A stretch of DNA of 64,000 nucleotides, from the NCBI GenBank assembly GCA_020444245.1, contig JAHLLI010000019.1, forward strand, positions 1-64,000, in the 5' to 3' direction. Every line of letters starts with the position of its first letter. Within the stretch, counting starts at the first letter, position 1. The notes beneath the pieces are model-generated. The model was given only the letters and a program-made list of their open reading frames with translations. It searched no databases and had not been told where the DNA came from. Made by a program: the position numbers and the translations under genes. Below, piece after piece: positions 7,665-16,751 of the stretch. The stretch is from Actinomycetales bacterium. GTDB taxonomy: Bacteria; Actinomycetota; Actinomycetes; Actinomycetales; Cellulomonadaceae.

Positions 7665-9125
7665 TCAGCAGGCGGCGCCGGCCATCGCGGTGGCGAGCTC
7701 CACGGCGGCCGGGAGGTCGGTCGACTGCAGGTCGGCCGCGTCGGTCACCTGCACCGAGTAGGTGAGCTCGCCGCAGCTGAACTCGACGCCGAGCCCACCG
7801 TCGGAGTCCGCGGCCACGGTCCCCGGGACGGCGCCGAGGTCGACCGGTTCGCGCGCCGTCCACGCCGAGCCGGTCGACGGGCCGTGGACCTGCAGCAGCG
7901 CCTCCTGGCCGTGCCAGAGGCCCCAGACGTTCGCGACGTCGCCGACGTTGCGCTCCGCCGGTCCGGCGTTCTCGACCCCGGCCCGCGTCGCGACGTCGAC
8001 CAGGGTGGTCTCGCGCGCCGAGGCCGGCGGTGGCTCGACCGCCACCCACCCGGACTCGGCGCCCGGGCCCGAGCCGTCCTGGTCGGAGGTCACCGTCCAG
8101 TCGGCGAACGTGTCGCCGCCCGTCTCGTTGGAGACGTCGACCGTCACCGTGTACCCCGCACCGAGGAAGCGGGCGGACGTCCACGACGGGCGCTGCGGGT
8201 CGGTCTTCTCGCCCACGGCGGTGAAGCCGGCGGCGAGCAGGGCGTCGTGGATCGTCGGGTACGCGTCGCGGACCGCGCCGCCGACGCTGACCACGACCTG
8301 CCACTGGGCGGGACCCGTCTGGCGCTCGAGCACGACCCGGTCCTCGAGGCCGAGCTGCCGGCCGTCGCCCACCAGCGGGATCGCCGCGGGGACGGGCGCC
8401 GGGTCGTCGGTGGCCCACAGCGGCTCGGCGACCAGCGTGGTGCTGCCAGCGCCGGTACCGAGGTCGGCGCGCAGCCACAGGTCGTAGGCACCCGTCAGCG
8501 GGTCGCCGGTGCGGCAGTCCGTCAGGTCCGTCAGGCCCACGTCGAGGCCGAGGTCGTCGTACCCGCCCGGGTCGAGCGTGTGCGTCGCCGCGGGCATCGT
8601 GGTGCCGGCGTCGGCCACGGCGCGTCCGTCCTGGACCGCGACCCAGTGCACGGTGTCGGTCCCGCCGCGCGGTGTCGCGGGCCCGGCGCCCTTGGCGACC
8701 ACCGCGTAGAGCCGCAGGCCGCCATCCGACCCGTCGGGGCTCAGCGAGCCGAGCAGGGTGAGCCCGTCGACCGAGATGGTGTCGAGGCCGGACGCGTCCG
8801 CCCCGCAGCCCAGCCAGGTGCCTGCACGGTCGGTCGACGTGTCGCCGGTCGGGGTCGGTGTCGGGCTCGGCGACGTGGCCACCGGGCCGATTGGCGGCGG
8901 GTCCGCGCGGTGCAGCACCGCGGCCCCGCCGGCCACCACCAGCCCGACGGCGGCGCCGGCGACCACCGTCGTCGCGACGAACCGTCGCCGCCGCCGACCC
9001 GTCTCGGTCAGCAGCACGTCGAGCGCGTCCGACGGCGCGCCTGCACCGTCCTGGGCGCCACCGATGTGCGCGTGACCGGCGGCGCCGCGCGCGATCTGCT
9101 CGAAGGCGTCGGGGAGGTCTCTCAT
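7665..9125 (-). CDS. Single-pass membrane protein, putative sigma-factor partner (unit 2)
   Basis: A 486-residue paralogue of the 5409-6968 product. It has a cytoplasmic N-terminus (about 48 residues), an arginine run, a transmembrane helix (about 49-71), a Pro/Thr linker, and an outer region with the same CGADASGL and LTDCRTGDPL-type blocks and a shared stretch around PVPAAIPLVGDG. The start is placed at the ATG overlapping the upstream sigma stop by four bases; the frame is open far upstream but that part lies over the sigma gene. No catalytic motif is visible. It is probably the regulator or sensor of the sigma factor encoded just before it. Confidence 0.7.
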   Translation of the reverse strand: MRDLPDAFEQIARGAAGHAHIGGAQDGAGAPSDALDVLLTETGRRRRRFVATTVVAGAAVGLVVAGGAAVLHRADPPPIGPVATSPSPTPTPTGDTSTDRAGTWLGCGADASGLDTISVDGLTLLGSLSPDGSDGGLRLYAVVAKGAGPATPRGGTDTVHWVAVQDGRAVADAGTTMPAATHTLDPGGYDDLGLDVGLTDLTDCRTGDPLTGAYDLWLRADLGTGAGSTTLVAEPLWATDDPAPVPAAIPLVGDGRQLGLEDRVVLERQTGPAQWQVVVSVGGAVRDAYPTIHDALLAAGFTAVGEKTDPQRPSWTSARFLGAGYTVTVDVSNETGGDTFADWTVTSDQDGSGPGAESGWVAVEPPPASARETTLVDVATRAGVENAGPAERNVGDVANVWGLWHGQEALLQVHGPSTGSAWTAREPVDLGAVPGTVAADSDGGLGVEFSCGELTYSVQVTDAADLQSTDLPAAVELATAMAGAAC

Positions 9126-9658
9126 CGCCGATCCCCTTCCGTGAGCCGCACGGTGAGCTGTTCGGGCGCGGCCCCCACGGGCCCGAGCGCGGCCTCGAGC
9201 TTGCCCAGCCCGTCGGACAGGTAGCGCTTGGCCGCGCCCTCGCTGATGCCGAGGCGCCCGGCGAGGGCCGGCACCGTCAGGTCGTCGTAGAACCGCAGCA
9301 CGACGCACGCCCGCTCGCGGGGTGACAGGCCGGTCAGCGCCTCCTGGACATCGAGCTGGTCGTCGGTACGGGTGGTCGGGTCCGGCGTGGTCGTCGGGCC
9401 GACCGCCAGGTGGCGCTTGCGGGCCCACGAGGTCGCCCGTCGCCGCTCGTCGAGGAAGACGCTGAGCACGGCACGTCGTACGTAGGCCTCGGTGGCCTGC
9501 GGGCCGTGGGCCCGGCCGGGACGCGCCCAGGCGCGCGCGAGGGCCTCCTGCACCAGGTCGTTCGCGCGGGGGAGGTCGCCGCAGAGCAGGTACGCGTAGC
9601 CGACCAGCGCCGGGCCGCGCTCGGTGGCGAGCGTCGTCAGCTCGTCGCGCCAGCCCAT
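9122..9658 (-). CDS. SigE-family ECF sigma factor (unit 2)
   Basis: A 178-residue sigma factor with region 2 (LVQEALARAWAR) and region 4 (LSPRERACVVLRFYDDLT, then a helix-turn-helix with AKRYLSDG). It is highly similar to the first sigma of the array, with the whole region 4.1 identical over at least 18 residues, so the pair arose by recent duplication. It overlaps its membrane partner gene by four bases. An ECF-like promoter sharing a 13-base identical block with unit 1 lies upstream. The target regulon is unknown. Confidence 0.88.
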   Translation of the reverse strand: MGWRDELTTLATERGPALVGYAYLLCGDLPRANDLVQEALARAWARPGRAHGPQATEAYVRRAVLSVFLDERRRATSWARKRHLAVGPTTTPDPTTRTDDQLDVQEALTGLSPRERACVVLRFYDDLTVPALAGRLGISEGAAKRYLSDGLGKLEAALGPVGAAPEQLTVRLTEGDRR

Positions 9659-9681
9659 GATCGCCCCCTCTCACCTGCTCA

Positions 9682-9714
9682 AACGATGCAGGCCGGCGAA
9701 CCGTTGGGGGTCCG
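9682..9714 (-). promoter_or_regulatory. ECF-like promoter of sigma unit 2
   Basis: On the minus strand AACG (9702-9705) and CGTT (9682-9685) are 16 bases apart. The -35 side is part of CGGACCCCCAACG (9702-9714), identical to the block upstream of sigma unit 1 and at nearly the same distance from the start codon (43 against 48 bases). Confidence 0.5.
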
Positions 9715-9756
9715 CGGTGCGCCCGGAACCCGCGTGGAGATCTTTGCGGACCGCGC

Positions 9757-11145
9757 TCAGTACGGCCAGGTACCGGGGTAGGCGTCCGGGCCGACGGCGA
9801 GGACCTGCGCCACCCAGAAGATCCCGGTGCTCGACCACGGGGCGACACCGGTCCCGGAGACGTTCTGCTGGACCTTCACGTAGAGCGCCCACACGCCGTC
9901 GGGGACGGTCGTCGACCCGTCGCACCAGGTGATCGGGAGGTCCATCGACAGCGGACCGTTCCAGGCGAACGGCGTGACCGGGCCGGCGAGCAGGCCGGCG
10001 ACCGGACCGGAGGAGAGCATCGGACCCGTGCCCCAGATCGCGTGGTCGCCCGGGGTCGCCGGAGCGACCACCGCGTCGAGGACGGTGATCTCCGAGCTCT
10101 CAGGTCCTGGCCAGGAGTCGGTGTCGGCCCACCACCCGGCCTCGGTCCTGAACCACAGCGTCGCCTGGCCCGAGGGCAGGGCGCGGTACCAGGTCGAGGT
10201 CTCGGCGACGTAGTGCGTGCCACCGGTGATCACGGGGTTCGCGCCGGCGATCGCGTCGAGCTGCGCGGTCGAGGACCCGCACCTGTCGAGGTCGAGCCGG
10301 TACTGCTCGGCGGGGATGTCGAGCTGCGGGGGCAGGCCGAGATCCTCCCCGACGGACGGTTGCTCCGGTGGCGCGCCGACGGTCACCAGCCACGCTCCCC
10401 GGTTGGTGAGCGGCGTGCCGTCGTGGACCATCCGGCCCTCGAACCACAGGGTGTACGAGCCCGCCGGTGGGCTCGACCCGGCGTCCGGCGTGCCGGGGCA
10501 CATCACGAACGGGATGTCCATGGCGAGGGGGGCGCTGGCGCCCGGCGCCCCCATCGTGCCGTCGATCAGGACCTGTGCCGACGGAGCGCGCAGCGGCGCC
10601 GCGGGGACCGCGATGACCGTCGACTCGGCACTCGTGCTGAGGTCGGCAGCGTTCGTGAGCACGGCTTCGAGGGGGGCGACGCTGACCCGGTCGCCGGCCC
10701 ACTGCTGGGACGTGCCGAAGGTCACCACGGTGTGCACGTCCTCGCCGGGCTCTGAGCTCGGCGCCCCGACGTCGGCCATGGTCAGGTCGGTGTCGTAGTC
10801 GTACATGGTCGGGCCGCGGGTGGTCCCGCACGCGCTCAGGTCCGGTTCGAAGGGGCTCTCCGTCGGCTCCGGCGCCGAGGTCGGCGTCGGGTCCGGCTCG
10901 CTCGTCGCGCTCTGGGTCGGCACGACCACTGGCGGCGCCGGGTCGGGGTGCAGGTCTCCGATCAGGGCGATGCCGCCGAACGTGAGCGCCGCCACCGTGG
11001 TGGCGCCGACCGCGCCCAGGGCCGTCGCGCGCGCGGCACGCCGGCGGTGGGCGCGCCGGAGCAGCTGCTCGATCGGGAACCTCGTCGCGCGGACCTCGGG
11101 GTCGGACCCGAGATCCCGCATCCCGCGGTGCAGGTCGTAGTCCAT
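9757..11145 (-). CDS. Single-pass membrane protein, putative sigma-factor partner (unit 3)
   Basis: A 462-residue protein with an N-terminal cytoplasmic part, a basic HRRRAARA segment, a transmembrane helix (about residues 40-62), a Thr/Pro/Glu-rich linker and a large extracellular region of repeated immunoglobulin-like or beta-rich texture with scattered cysteines. It starts one base after the stop of sigma gene 11147-11692. The architecture matches the other two partners, but the sequence has diverged and lacks the CGADASGL block. There is no recognised domain. The sigma partner role is inferred from the repeated gene order. Confidence 0.68.
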   Translation of the reverse strand: MDYDLHRGMRDLGSDPEVRATRFPIEQLLRRAHRRRAARATALGAVGATTVAALTFGGIALIGDLHPDPAPPVVVPTQSATSEPDPTPTSAPEPTESPFEPDLSACGTTRGPTMYDYDTDLTMADVGAPSSEPGEDVHTVVTFGTSQQWAGDRVSVAPLEAVLTNAADLSTSAESTVIAVPAAPLRAPSAQVLIDGTMGAPGASAPLAMDIPFVMCPGTPDAGSSPPAGSYTLWFEGRMVHDGTPLTNRGAWLVTVGAPPEQPSVGEDLGLPPQLDIPAEQYRLDLDRCGSSTAQLDAIAGANPVITGGTHYVAETSTWYRALPSGQATLWFRTEAGWWADTDSWPGPESSEITVLDAVVAPATPGDHAIWGTGPMLSSGPVAGLLAGPVTPFAWNGPLSMDLPITWCDGSTTVPDGVWALYVKVQQNVSGTGVAPWSSTGIFWVAQVLAVGPDAYPGTWPY

Positions 11146-11146
11146 C

Positions 11147-11692
11147 TCAGCTCCTCCGTGCCGGAGCGCTCGCCGGTCGCGCGGGCAGGACGGCGACCGA
11201 GTCGTCGTCGTGGGCCGCGAGCGGCCCGAGCCGCGTCTCGAGCTTGTGCAGGGCGTTGCTCGCGTACCGCTTCACGGTGCCGACGGCCAGGTTCATCCGG
11301 TCGGCGACCTCGGCGAGCGGCAGGTCCTCGTAGTACCGCAGCACCACGGTGGTGCGTTCCTGGGGCGACAGGGTGTCCAGCGCGGCGCGCAGGTCGAGGC
11401 GCCTCTCGACGTCGACGGGGGGCTGGTCCGGCGAGACGAGCAGGTGCCGCACGCCGCGCCACCGGCGCCTCCTCCGGAAGCCGTCGACGTGGAGCGTGAC
11501 GATGGTGCGGCGTACGTAGGCCTCCGCGGTCTCGGGCGTGAAGCCCGTGCGCAGCCGTCCGAAGACCTTGACCAGCGCGTCCTGGACGAGGTCCTGAGCG
11601 CTGGGCAGGTCGCCGGTCAGGAGATAGGCGAACGCCGTGAGGTCGCCGCCGCGCTCCTGCGCGAGATCGGCGAGCACCTGGTCCCCCTGCAT
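11147..11692 (-). CDS. SigE-family ECF sigma factor (unit 3)
   Basis: A 181-residue sigma factor with region 2 (DLVQDALVKVFGR) and region 4 (LSPQERTTVVLRYYEDLP, then a helix-turn-helix ending TVKRYASNALHKLE). It is more distant from the other two array members, so it is either the older copy or from another subfamily. It is preceded by the clearest ECF promoter of the three, and its own partner gene follows after one base. The conserved unit structure suggests each sigma is controlled by its own membrane protein. Confidence 0.88.
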   Translation of the reverse strand: MQGDQVLADLAQERGGDLTAFAYLLTGDLPSAQDLVQDALVKVFGRLRTGFTPETAEAYVRRTIVTLHVDGFRRRRRWRGVRHLLVSPDQPPVDVERRLDLRAALDTLSPQERTTVVLRYYEDLPLAEVADRMNLAVGTVKRYASNALHKLETRLGPLAAHDDDSVAVLPARPASAPARRS

Positions 11693-11745
11693 GGCGTCCT
11701 CGCCTCCCCTGGTAGGACCACGCCCATCGTCACAGACACCACGTA

Positions 11746-11769
11746 GACGTCCGTGCGACGCACGGGGTT
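11746..11769 (-). promoter_or_regulatory. ECF-like promoter with palindrome in the spacer, sigma unit 3
   Basis: On the minus strand AACC (11766-11769), a 16-base spacer and CGTC (11746-11749) match the classic ECF promoter. The spacer is almost filled by a perfect 7-1-7 palindrome (11751-11765, CCGTGCG A CGCACGG), which could be an operator. The leader to the ATG at 11692 would be about 45 bases. Confidence 0.55.
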
Positions 11770-11983
11770 GTAGATGGACGGCGGTTCACCCCGACGGGTG
11801 AGCGACCGGGGCAGGCAGGGGGCGGTCGCCGGCGACGTCCGTCCGGGCGCCACCGACGCCGGGTGCTCGGCCGCCCGCGGTGGGCGGCGCGGGGCCGCGC
11901 CCGTAGACTCCCTCCGCGGCGTTACCCACGCCCGGCAACGGCGCCGATCGGCGAACCCGCGCGCCACAACGACTGGAGGTCGG

Positions 11984-14275
11984 ATGCCCACGCTCGGGAG
12001 CTCGAGCATCGTCATCGTCGCCGTCATCGCAGCGATCGCCCTCGTGGCCCTCGGGTTCGCGGTGGTCCTGCGCCGCCAGGTGCTGGCCGCTCCTGAGGGC
12101 ACCGCGCGCATGCAGGCCATCGCGCAGGCCGTGCAGGAAGGTGCGTCGGCCTACCTGAACCGGATGTTCCGCACCCTCGTGCTGTTCGCGGCCGTGGTGT
12201 TCGGCCTGCTGTTCCTGCTGCCCGGCGACACCGGGATCAAGGTCGGGCGGTCGATCTTCTTCCTGGTCGGTGCGGGGTTCTCCGCGTCGATCGGGTACCT
12301 GGGCATGTGGCTGGCGGTGCGCGCCAACGTGCGTGTAGCCGCCGCGGCACGCGAGGCCGACGGGCGCAGCGAGGGCGCGCGGATCGCGTTCCGCACCGGT
12401 GGCGTGGTCGGGATGGGCGTGGTGGGCCTCGGCCTGCTGGGCGCGACCGGCGTGGTGCTCATCTACCGCGAGCAGGCGCCTGCGGTGCTCGAGGGCTTCG
12501 GGTTCGGCGCGGCGCTGCTCGCGATGTTCATGCGGGTGGGCGGCGGCATCTTCACCAAGGCCGCCGACGTCGGCGCGGACCTGGTGGGCAAGGTCGAGCA
12601 CAACATCCCCGAGGACGACCCGCGCAACGCCGCGACCATCGCCGACAACGTCGGCGACAACGTGGGCGACTGCGCCGGGATGGCCGCCGACCTGTTCGAG
12701 TCGTACGCGGTGACGCTGGTGGCCGCGCTCATCCTGGGCAAGGTGGCGTTCGGTGAGCAGGGGCTGGTCTTCCCGCTGATCGTCGCCGGGATCGGAGCGG
12801 TGGTCGCCGCGCTCGGTGTGCTGCTCACCAGGGTCCGAGGGGCCGAGTCGGGGCTCCGGGCCATCTACCGGGGCTTCTACCAGGCGGCGGTCGCCGGTGC
12901 AGCGCTCACCGCGGTCGCCGCCTTCGTGTACCTGCCCAGCCGGTTCTCGGACCTGAGCGGGATCTCGACGGACCTGGCCGACCACACCGGCGACCCGCGA
13001 CTGGTCGCGACGCTCGCCGTGGTGATCGGCGTGCTGCTGGCGGGGATCATCCTGTGGCTCACCGGGTACTTCACCGGGACCACCTCCAACCCGACGATCC
13101 ACGTCGCCCGCACCACCCTGACCGGGCCCGCGACGGTGGTGCTCGCGGGGGTCGGGGTCGGGTTCGAGTCCGCGGTCTACACCGCGGGCATCATCGCCGC
13201 CGCGATCTGCGCGGTGTTCCTGATCTCCGGTGGCTCGATCACGCTGTCGCTGTTCCTCATCGCGCTCGCCGGGTGCGGGCTGCTCACCACGGTCGGCGTG
13301 ATCGTCGCGATGGACACGTTCGGGCCCGTCAGCGACAACGCGCAGGGCATCGCCGAGATGTCCAAGGACGTCGACGAGCGCGGCGCGCAGATCCTCACCG
13401 ACCTGGACGCGGTGGGCAACACCACGAAGGCGATCACCAAGGGCATCGCGATCGCGACCGCCGTGCTCGCGGCGACCGCGCTTTTCGGGTCGTACACCGA
13501 CGCGGTCAGGACCGCCGTGGAGTCGATCGGCGGCGCTGCCCAGGCGACCGGGCTGGGCCTGGCCATGCTCTCCTACCAGGTCATCTCGCCGATCACGCTG
13601 GTCGGCGTGGTGCTCGGCGGCGCGACCGTGTTCCTGTTCTCCGGGCTGGCGATCGACGCGGTGACCCGCGCCGCCGGGGCGATCGTGTTCGAGGTGCGCC
13701 GCCAGTTCCGCGAGATGCCCGGGATCATGACCGGCCAGACCCGGCCGGACTACGGCAGGGTCGTGGACATCTGCACGCGCGACTCGCTGCGCGAGCTGGC
13801 CACACCGGGCCTGCTCGCTGCGTTCGCGCCGATCGCCGTCGGCTTCGGCCTGGGGGTGGGCCCGCTGGCCGGGTTCCTCGCCGGGTCGATCGCCACGGGC
13901 GTGCTCATGGCCGTGTTCCTGGCCAACTCGGGCGGCACCTGGGACAACGCGAAGAAGATCGTCGAGGACGGCCGGTTCGGCGGCAAGAACTCCGAGGCGC
14001 ACGCCGCCGCGGTGATCGGCGACACCGTCGGCGACCCGTTCAAGGACACCGCCGGCCCCGCGATCAACCCGCTGATCAAGGTGATGAACCTGGTCGCGCT
14101 GCTCATCGCGCCGGCCGTGGTGCACCTGTCGGTGGGGATCGACGTGAACCACGGTGTGCGGCTGGCCATCGCGACCGTGGCGATGCTCATCGCGTTCGGC
14201 GCCGTGATCCTGTCCCGGGTGCGCGCCGCGATGGTGGACCGCGAGGGCCGGCTGGAGCGCGAGGCGGCCGACTGA
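11984..14275 (+). CDS. hppA: Membrane proton-translocating pyrophosphatase, K+-independent
   Basis: A 763-residue integral membrane enzyme that hydrolyses pyrophosphate and pumps H+. The substrate motif DVGADLVGKVE, the IADNVGDNVGDCAGMAADLFE block and the C-terminal DTVGDPFKDTAGPA-type motif are present. At about residue 482 the diagnostic GNTTKA has lysine, the mark of K+-independent H+-pumping enzymes. About 16 hydrophobic segments can be seen. The ATG is preferred because it has a GGAGG site and the sequence starts with a membrane helix. A TAGACT box (11904-11909) may be its -10 element. It stands alone between the sigma array and a lipoprotein gene. Confidence 0.95.
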   Translation: MPTLGSSSIVIVAVIAAIALVALGFAVVLRRQVLAAPEGTARMQAIAQAVQEGASAYLNRMFRTLVLFAAVVFGLLFLLPGDTGIKVGRSIFFLVGAGFSASIGYLGMWLAVRANVRVAAAAREADGRSEGARIAFRTGGVVGMGVVGLGLLGATGVVLIYREQAPAVLEGFGFGAALLAMFMRVGGGIFTKAADVGADLVGKVEHNIPEDDPRNAATIADNVGDNVGDCAGMAADLFESYAVTLVAALILGKVAFGEQGLVFPLIVAGIGAVVAALGVLLTRVRGAESGLRAIYRGFYQAAVAGAALTAVAAFVYLPSRFSDLSGISTDLADHTGDPRLVATLAVVIGVLLAGIILWLTGYFTGTTSNPTIHVARTTLTGPATVVLAGVGVGFESAVYTAGIIAAAICAVFLISGGSITLSLFLIALAGCGLLTTVGVIVAMDTFGPVSDNAQGIAEMSKDVDERGAQILTDLDAVGNTTKAITKGIAIATAVLAATALFGSYTDAVRTAVESIGGAAQATGLGLAMLSYQVISPITLVGVVLGGATVFLFSGLAIDAVTRAAGAIVFEVRRQFREMPGIMTGQTRPDYGRVVDICTRDSLRELATPGLLAAFAPIAVGFGLGVGPLAGFLAGSIATGVLMAVFLANSGGTWDNAKKIVEDGRFGGKNSEAHAAAVIGDTVGDPFKDTAGPAINPLIKVMNLVALLIAPAVVHLSVGIDVNHGVRLAIATVAMLIAFGAVILSRVRAAMVDREGRLEREAAD

Positions 14276-14308
14276 GCCCGCACCCGCCGAGGTTCGGGGA
14301 GGCGTCGG

Positions 14309-14950
14309 TCAGCGGCGCGTGTAGACCTGGGTCGACGTGATCCCGTTCTGCTCGTCGGTCATGGTGAAGGTCGACGCGTCGCAGGTGAACGTCTGGGCGT
14401 TGGTGAACGAGGAGAGCGACGCCATGAGGTCGTCCGTCGACGTCCCGAGGTCGAGCGGCTGGCCGTCGACGGTCGCGATGATCTCCGCGTTCGCGCCGGA
14501 GAGGTCGAAGCGACCGACCGTGATCTCGTCGCCCGAGACCCGGTAGACCGCCGAGCCCTCGCCGTCGAACCGGATCAGCTCGACCAGCTCGGAGCCGTCG
14601 AGGTCCATCTGCAGGGTGATCTGCACGGCGTCGTAGTGCAGCATGGCGTGCTTGCCGTCGAGCGAGAGGGTCGTCGAGCCGATCACGTCGACCGAGGCGG
14701 AGCCCGCGGGGACGCCCATCGCCTCGAGCGCCGAGCGCACACCCGCCGCGGAGTCGTACTCCCAGTCGCCGAGCAGGCACTCGGTCGCGGACGTGGGAGT
14801 GGGACTCTGCGTGGCGTCGGGCGCGGGGGGCTGCGGAGCCCCACCGTCGCCGGGCAGCCCTTGGCCGGTGGTCGCGCAGCCGGCGAGCGCGAAGGCCAGG
14901 GCCGCGGCGGCCGGCCACGGACGGGTGGTGGGCAGGACGGGCAAGCGCAT
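14309..14950 (-). CDS. Hypothetical lipoprotein
   Basis: A 213-residue protein with a signal peptide and lipobox LAGC near residue 24, then a Pro/Thr-rich linker and a globular domain of about 160 residues rich in beta-type stretches. The ATG at 14950 has an AGGGGG site and gives a normal signal peptide, so longer frames upstream were not used. It converges with hppA and is divergent from the methyltransferase gene. The sequence does not point to a known enzyme; the repeated pattern of short strands (TLSLDGKHAMLHY, VYRVSGDEITVG) suggests a lipocalin-like barrel, but that is only an impression. Confidence 0.7.
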   Translation of the reverse strand: MRLPVLPTTRPWPAAAALAFALAGCATTGQGLPGDGGAPQPPAPDATQSPTPTSATECLLGDWEYDSAAGVRSALEAMGVPAGSASVDVIGSTTLSLDGKHAMLHYDAVQITLQMDLDGSELVELIRFDGEGSAVYRVSGDEITVGRFDLSGANAEIIATVDGQPLDLGTSTDDLMASLSSFTNAQTFTCDASTFTMTDEQNGITSTQVYTRR

Positions 14951-15084
14951 CTGGAATCCCCCTGGTGGACATGCCACGGGGTGCGACCGCGGCGTCCCCA
15001 GAATGATCGGCACGCGAGGCGGCCAGGACCAGGGAACGAAGTCCCGCGGGACGCAGCGGCCGCTGCGGACGGTTGAATGTCACC

Positions 15085-16710
15085 GTGTCCGACCAGAACC
15101 GCGCATGGCTGTCCGGCCCGGGCCGCGCGCCGTCACATCCACCGGCGGACCCGCTTCCCGCGCCGCCGCGGGTCGCAGCCGTGCTCGGCCCGGAGGTGGG
15201 TCGGCTCGCCGAGGACCTGGCGGGCCTGGCGCCGGATCCGGTCGCGGCCGTCGAGGAGCTGCTGGGCCCGGTCGCTGCGGCGGCCCTGCACCGTGAGGAG
15301 CCGGCGGCCGCCCTCGCGGCGACGCGCGTCGCCGCCGGCCCGCTGGCCGCCTGGGTGCGGGCGTTCGTGCTCGGCGCCGCGGTACCGCGCCGCGCGCTGG
15401 CCACCGCCGTGCCGCGGACGGGGGTCGACGGCCTGGAGCGCCTCGGCCTGGTGGTGACCGCCGGTGCCGGCGACGACGACGAGGTACGTGCCACCGTCGA
15501 CCTGCGCCCCGTCGGGGTGGACGACGCGCACGATGCCGCGTGGTGGCTCGCCTCCGACCAGGGCGCGAGCGTGACGGGTGCGGTGCTGGACCCCGGGCAC
15601 GTGCTCGGTGTGGGCGGCGCCTCGGTGACCCTCGCCGGGCTGACCGTGCGCGACCATCGGGCCCGTGCCCTGGACCTGGGCACCGGGAGTGGGATCCAGG
15701 CGCTCGCCGCCGGCCGGCACTGCGACGCGGTGGTCGCCACCGACGTCTCGGAGCGTGCCCTGGCCTTCGCGCGGTTCAACGCGGCGCTGGCCGGTGCGGA
15801 CCTGGACCTGCGCCTGGGCTCGTTGCTCGAGCCGGTGCGCGGCGAACGGTTCGACCTCGTGGTGTCCAACCCGCCGTTCGTCATCACGCCCCGTGGGCTG
15901 GTGGCCTCCGCCATGCTGCCCGCCTACGACTACCGCGACGCCGGCCGGGCGGGCGACGCGCTGGTCGCCGAGCTCGTGGCCGGCATGGGCGACGTGCTCG
16001 CACCCGGCGGCGTGGCCCAGCTGCTCGGCAACTGGGAGCACCGGGCGGGTGAGGACTGGACCGAGCGCGTCGGGTCCTGGCTGGACGCGTCGGGCCTGGA
16101 CGGCTGGGTGGTCCAGCGCGAGGTGCTCGACCCCGCGCGGTACGCCGAGCTGTGGCTGCGCGACGGTGGTGCGGTGCGCGCCCAGGACCCGGCCGGCTGG
16201 GACGCCGCCGTGACGGGGTGGCTGGCAGACTTCGCGGCGCGCGGCGTGCAGGGCGTGGGCCTGGGCTTCGTGGTGCTGCGTCGCCCGGCGGGGCGCCCGG
16301 GGATGCGCAGGGTGGAGGAGCAGACCGGCCCGGTCGCCGGGCCGCTGGGGGACCATGTCCTGACGGTGCTGGCAGCGCACGACCTGCTGTCCGGCCTGGA
16401 TGACGACGGCCTGGCCGGGCTGCGGCTGCTGGTCGCGCCGGACGTGACCGAGGAGCGGCACCTGCGCCCGGGTGACGCGGGCCCGCGGGTGATCCTGCTG
16501 CGTCAGGGCGGCGGGCTCGGCCGGGTCGTGACGGCGGGCACGGCACTGGCCGGCCTGGTCGGCGCGTGCGACGGCGAGCTCACCGTGGGCCAGCTGGTCG
16601 GCGGTCTCGCGGCGGTGCTCGAGGTGGGCGTGGACGAACTGCGCGCCGAGCTGTTCGGGCAGGTCCGGGCCCTGGTCGCCGACGGGTTCCTGCGACCGGT
16701 CGCGCCCTAG
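15085..16710 (+). CDS. Class I SAM-dependent methyltransferase, DUF7059-like N-terminus
   Basis: A 541-residue protein. The middle carries the SAM-binding motif LDLGTGSG (about residues 195-202), the acidic VVATDVSE strand, and NPPF (about 262-265), the catalytic motif of enzymes methylating planar amino groups in RNA, DNA or protein. An N-terminal domain of about 170 residues and a C-terminal domain of about 130 residues flank it, as in actinobacterial DUF7059-type methyltransferases. The GTG at 15085 was chosen over a TTG four codons earlier; neither has a good ribosome site. The substrate is unknown. Confidence 0.82.
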   Translation: MSDQNRAWLSGPGRAPSHPPADPLPAPPRVAAVLGPEVGRLAEDLAGLAPDPVAAVEELLGPVAAAALHREEPAAALAATRVAAGPLAAWVRAFVLGAAVPRRALATAVPRTGVDGLERLGLVVTAGAGDDDEVRATVDLRPVGVDDAHDAAWWLASDQGASVTGAVLDPGHVLGVGGASVTLAGLTVRDHRARALDLGTGSGIQALAAGRHCDAVVATDVSERALAFARFNAALAGADLDLRLGSLLEPVRGERFDLVVSNPPFVITPRGLVASAMLPAYDYRDAGRAGDALVAELVAGMGDVLAPGGVAQLLGNWEHRAGEDWTERVGSWLDASGLDGWVVQREVLDPARYAELWLRDGGAVRAQDPAGWDAAVTGWLADFAARGVQGVGLGFVVLRRPAGRPGMRRVEEQTGPVAGPLGDHVLTVLAAHDLLSGLDDDGLAGLRLLVAPDVTEERHLRPGDAGPRVILLRQGGGLGRVVTAGTALAGLVGACDGELTVGQLVGGLAAVLEVGVDELRAELFGQVRALVADGFLRPVAP

Positions 16711-16751
16711 GGCCCGTCGGCGCTCCCCGGTTCCGCAGAGGTGCGCTCGCC

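Noticed and set aside
11786-14152. A 788-codon minus-strand frame opposite hppA
   Set aside because: Rich in His, Asp and Arg in the manner of antisense of high-GC genes; hppA is certain on the other strand.
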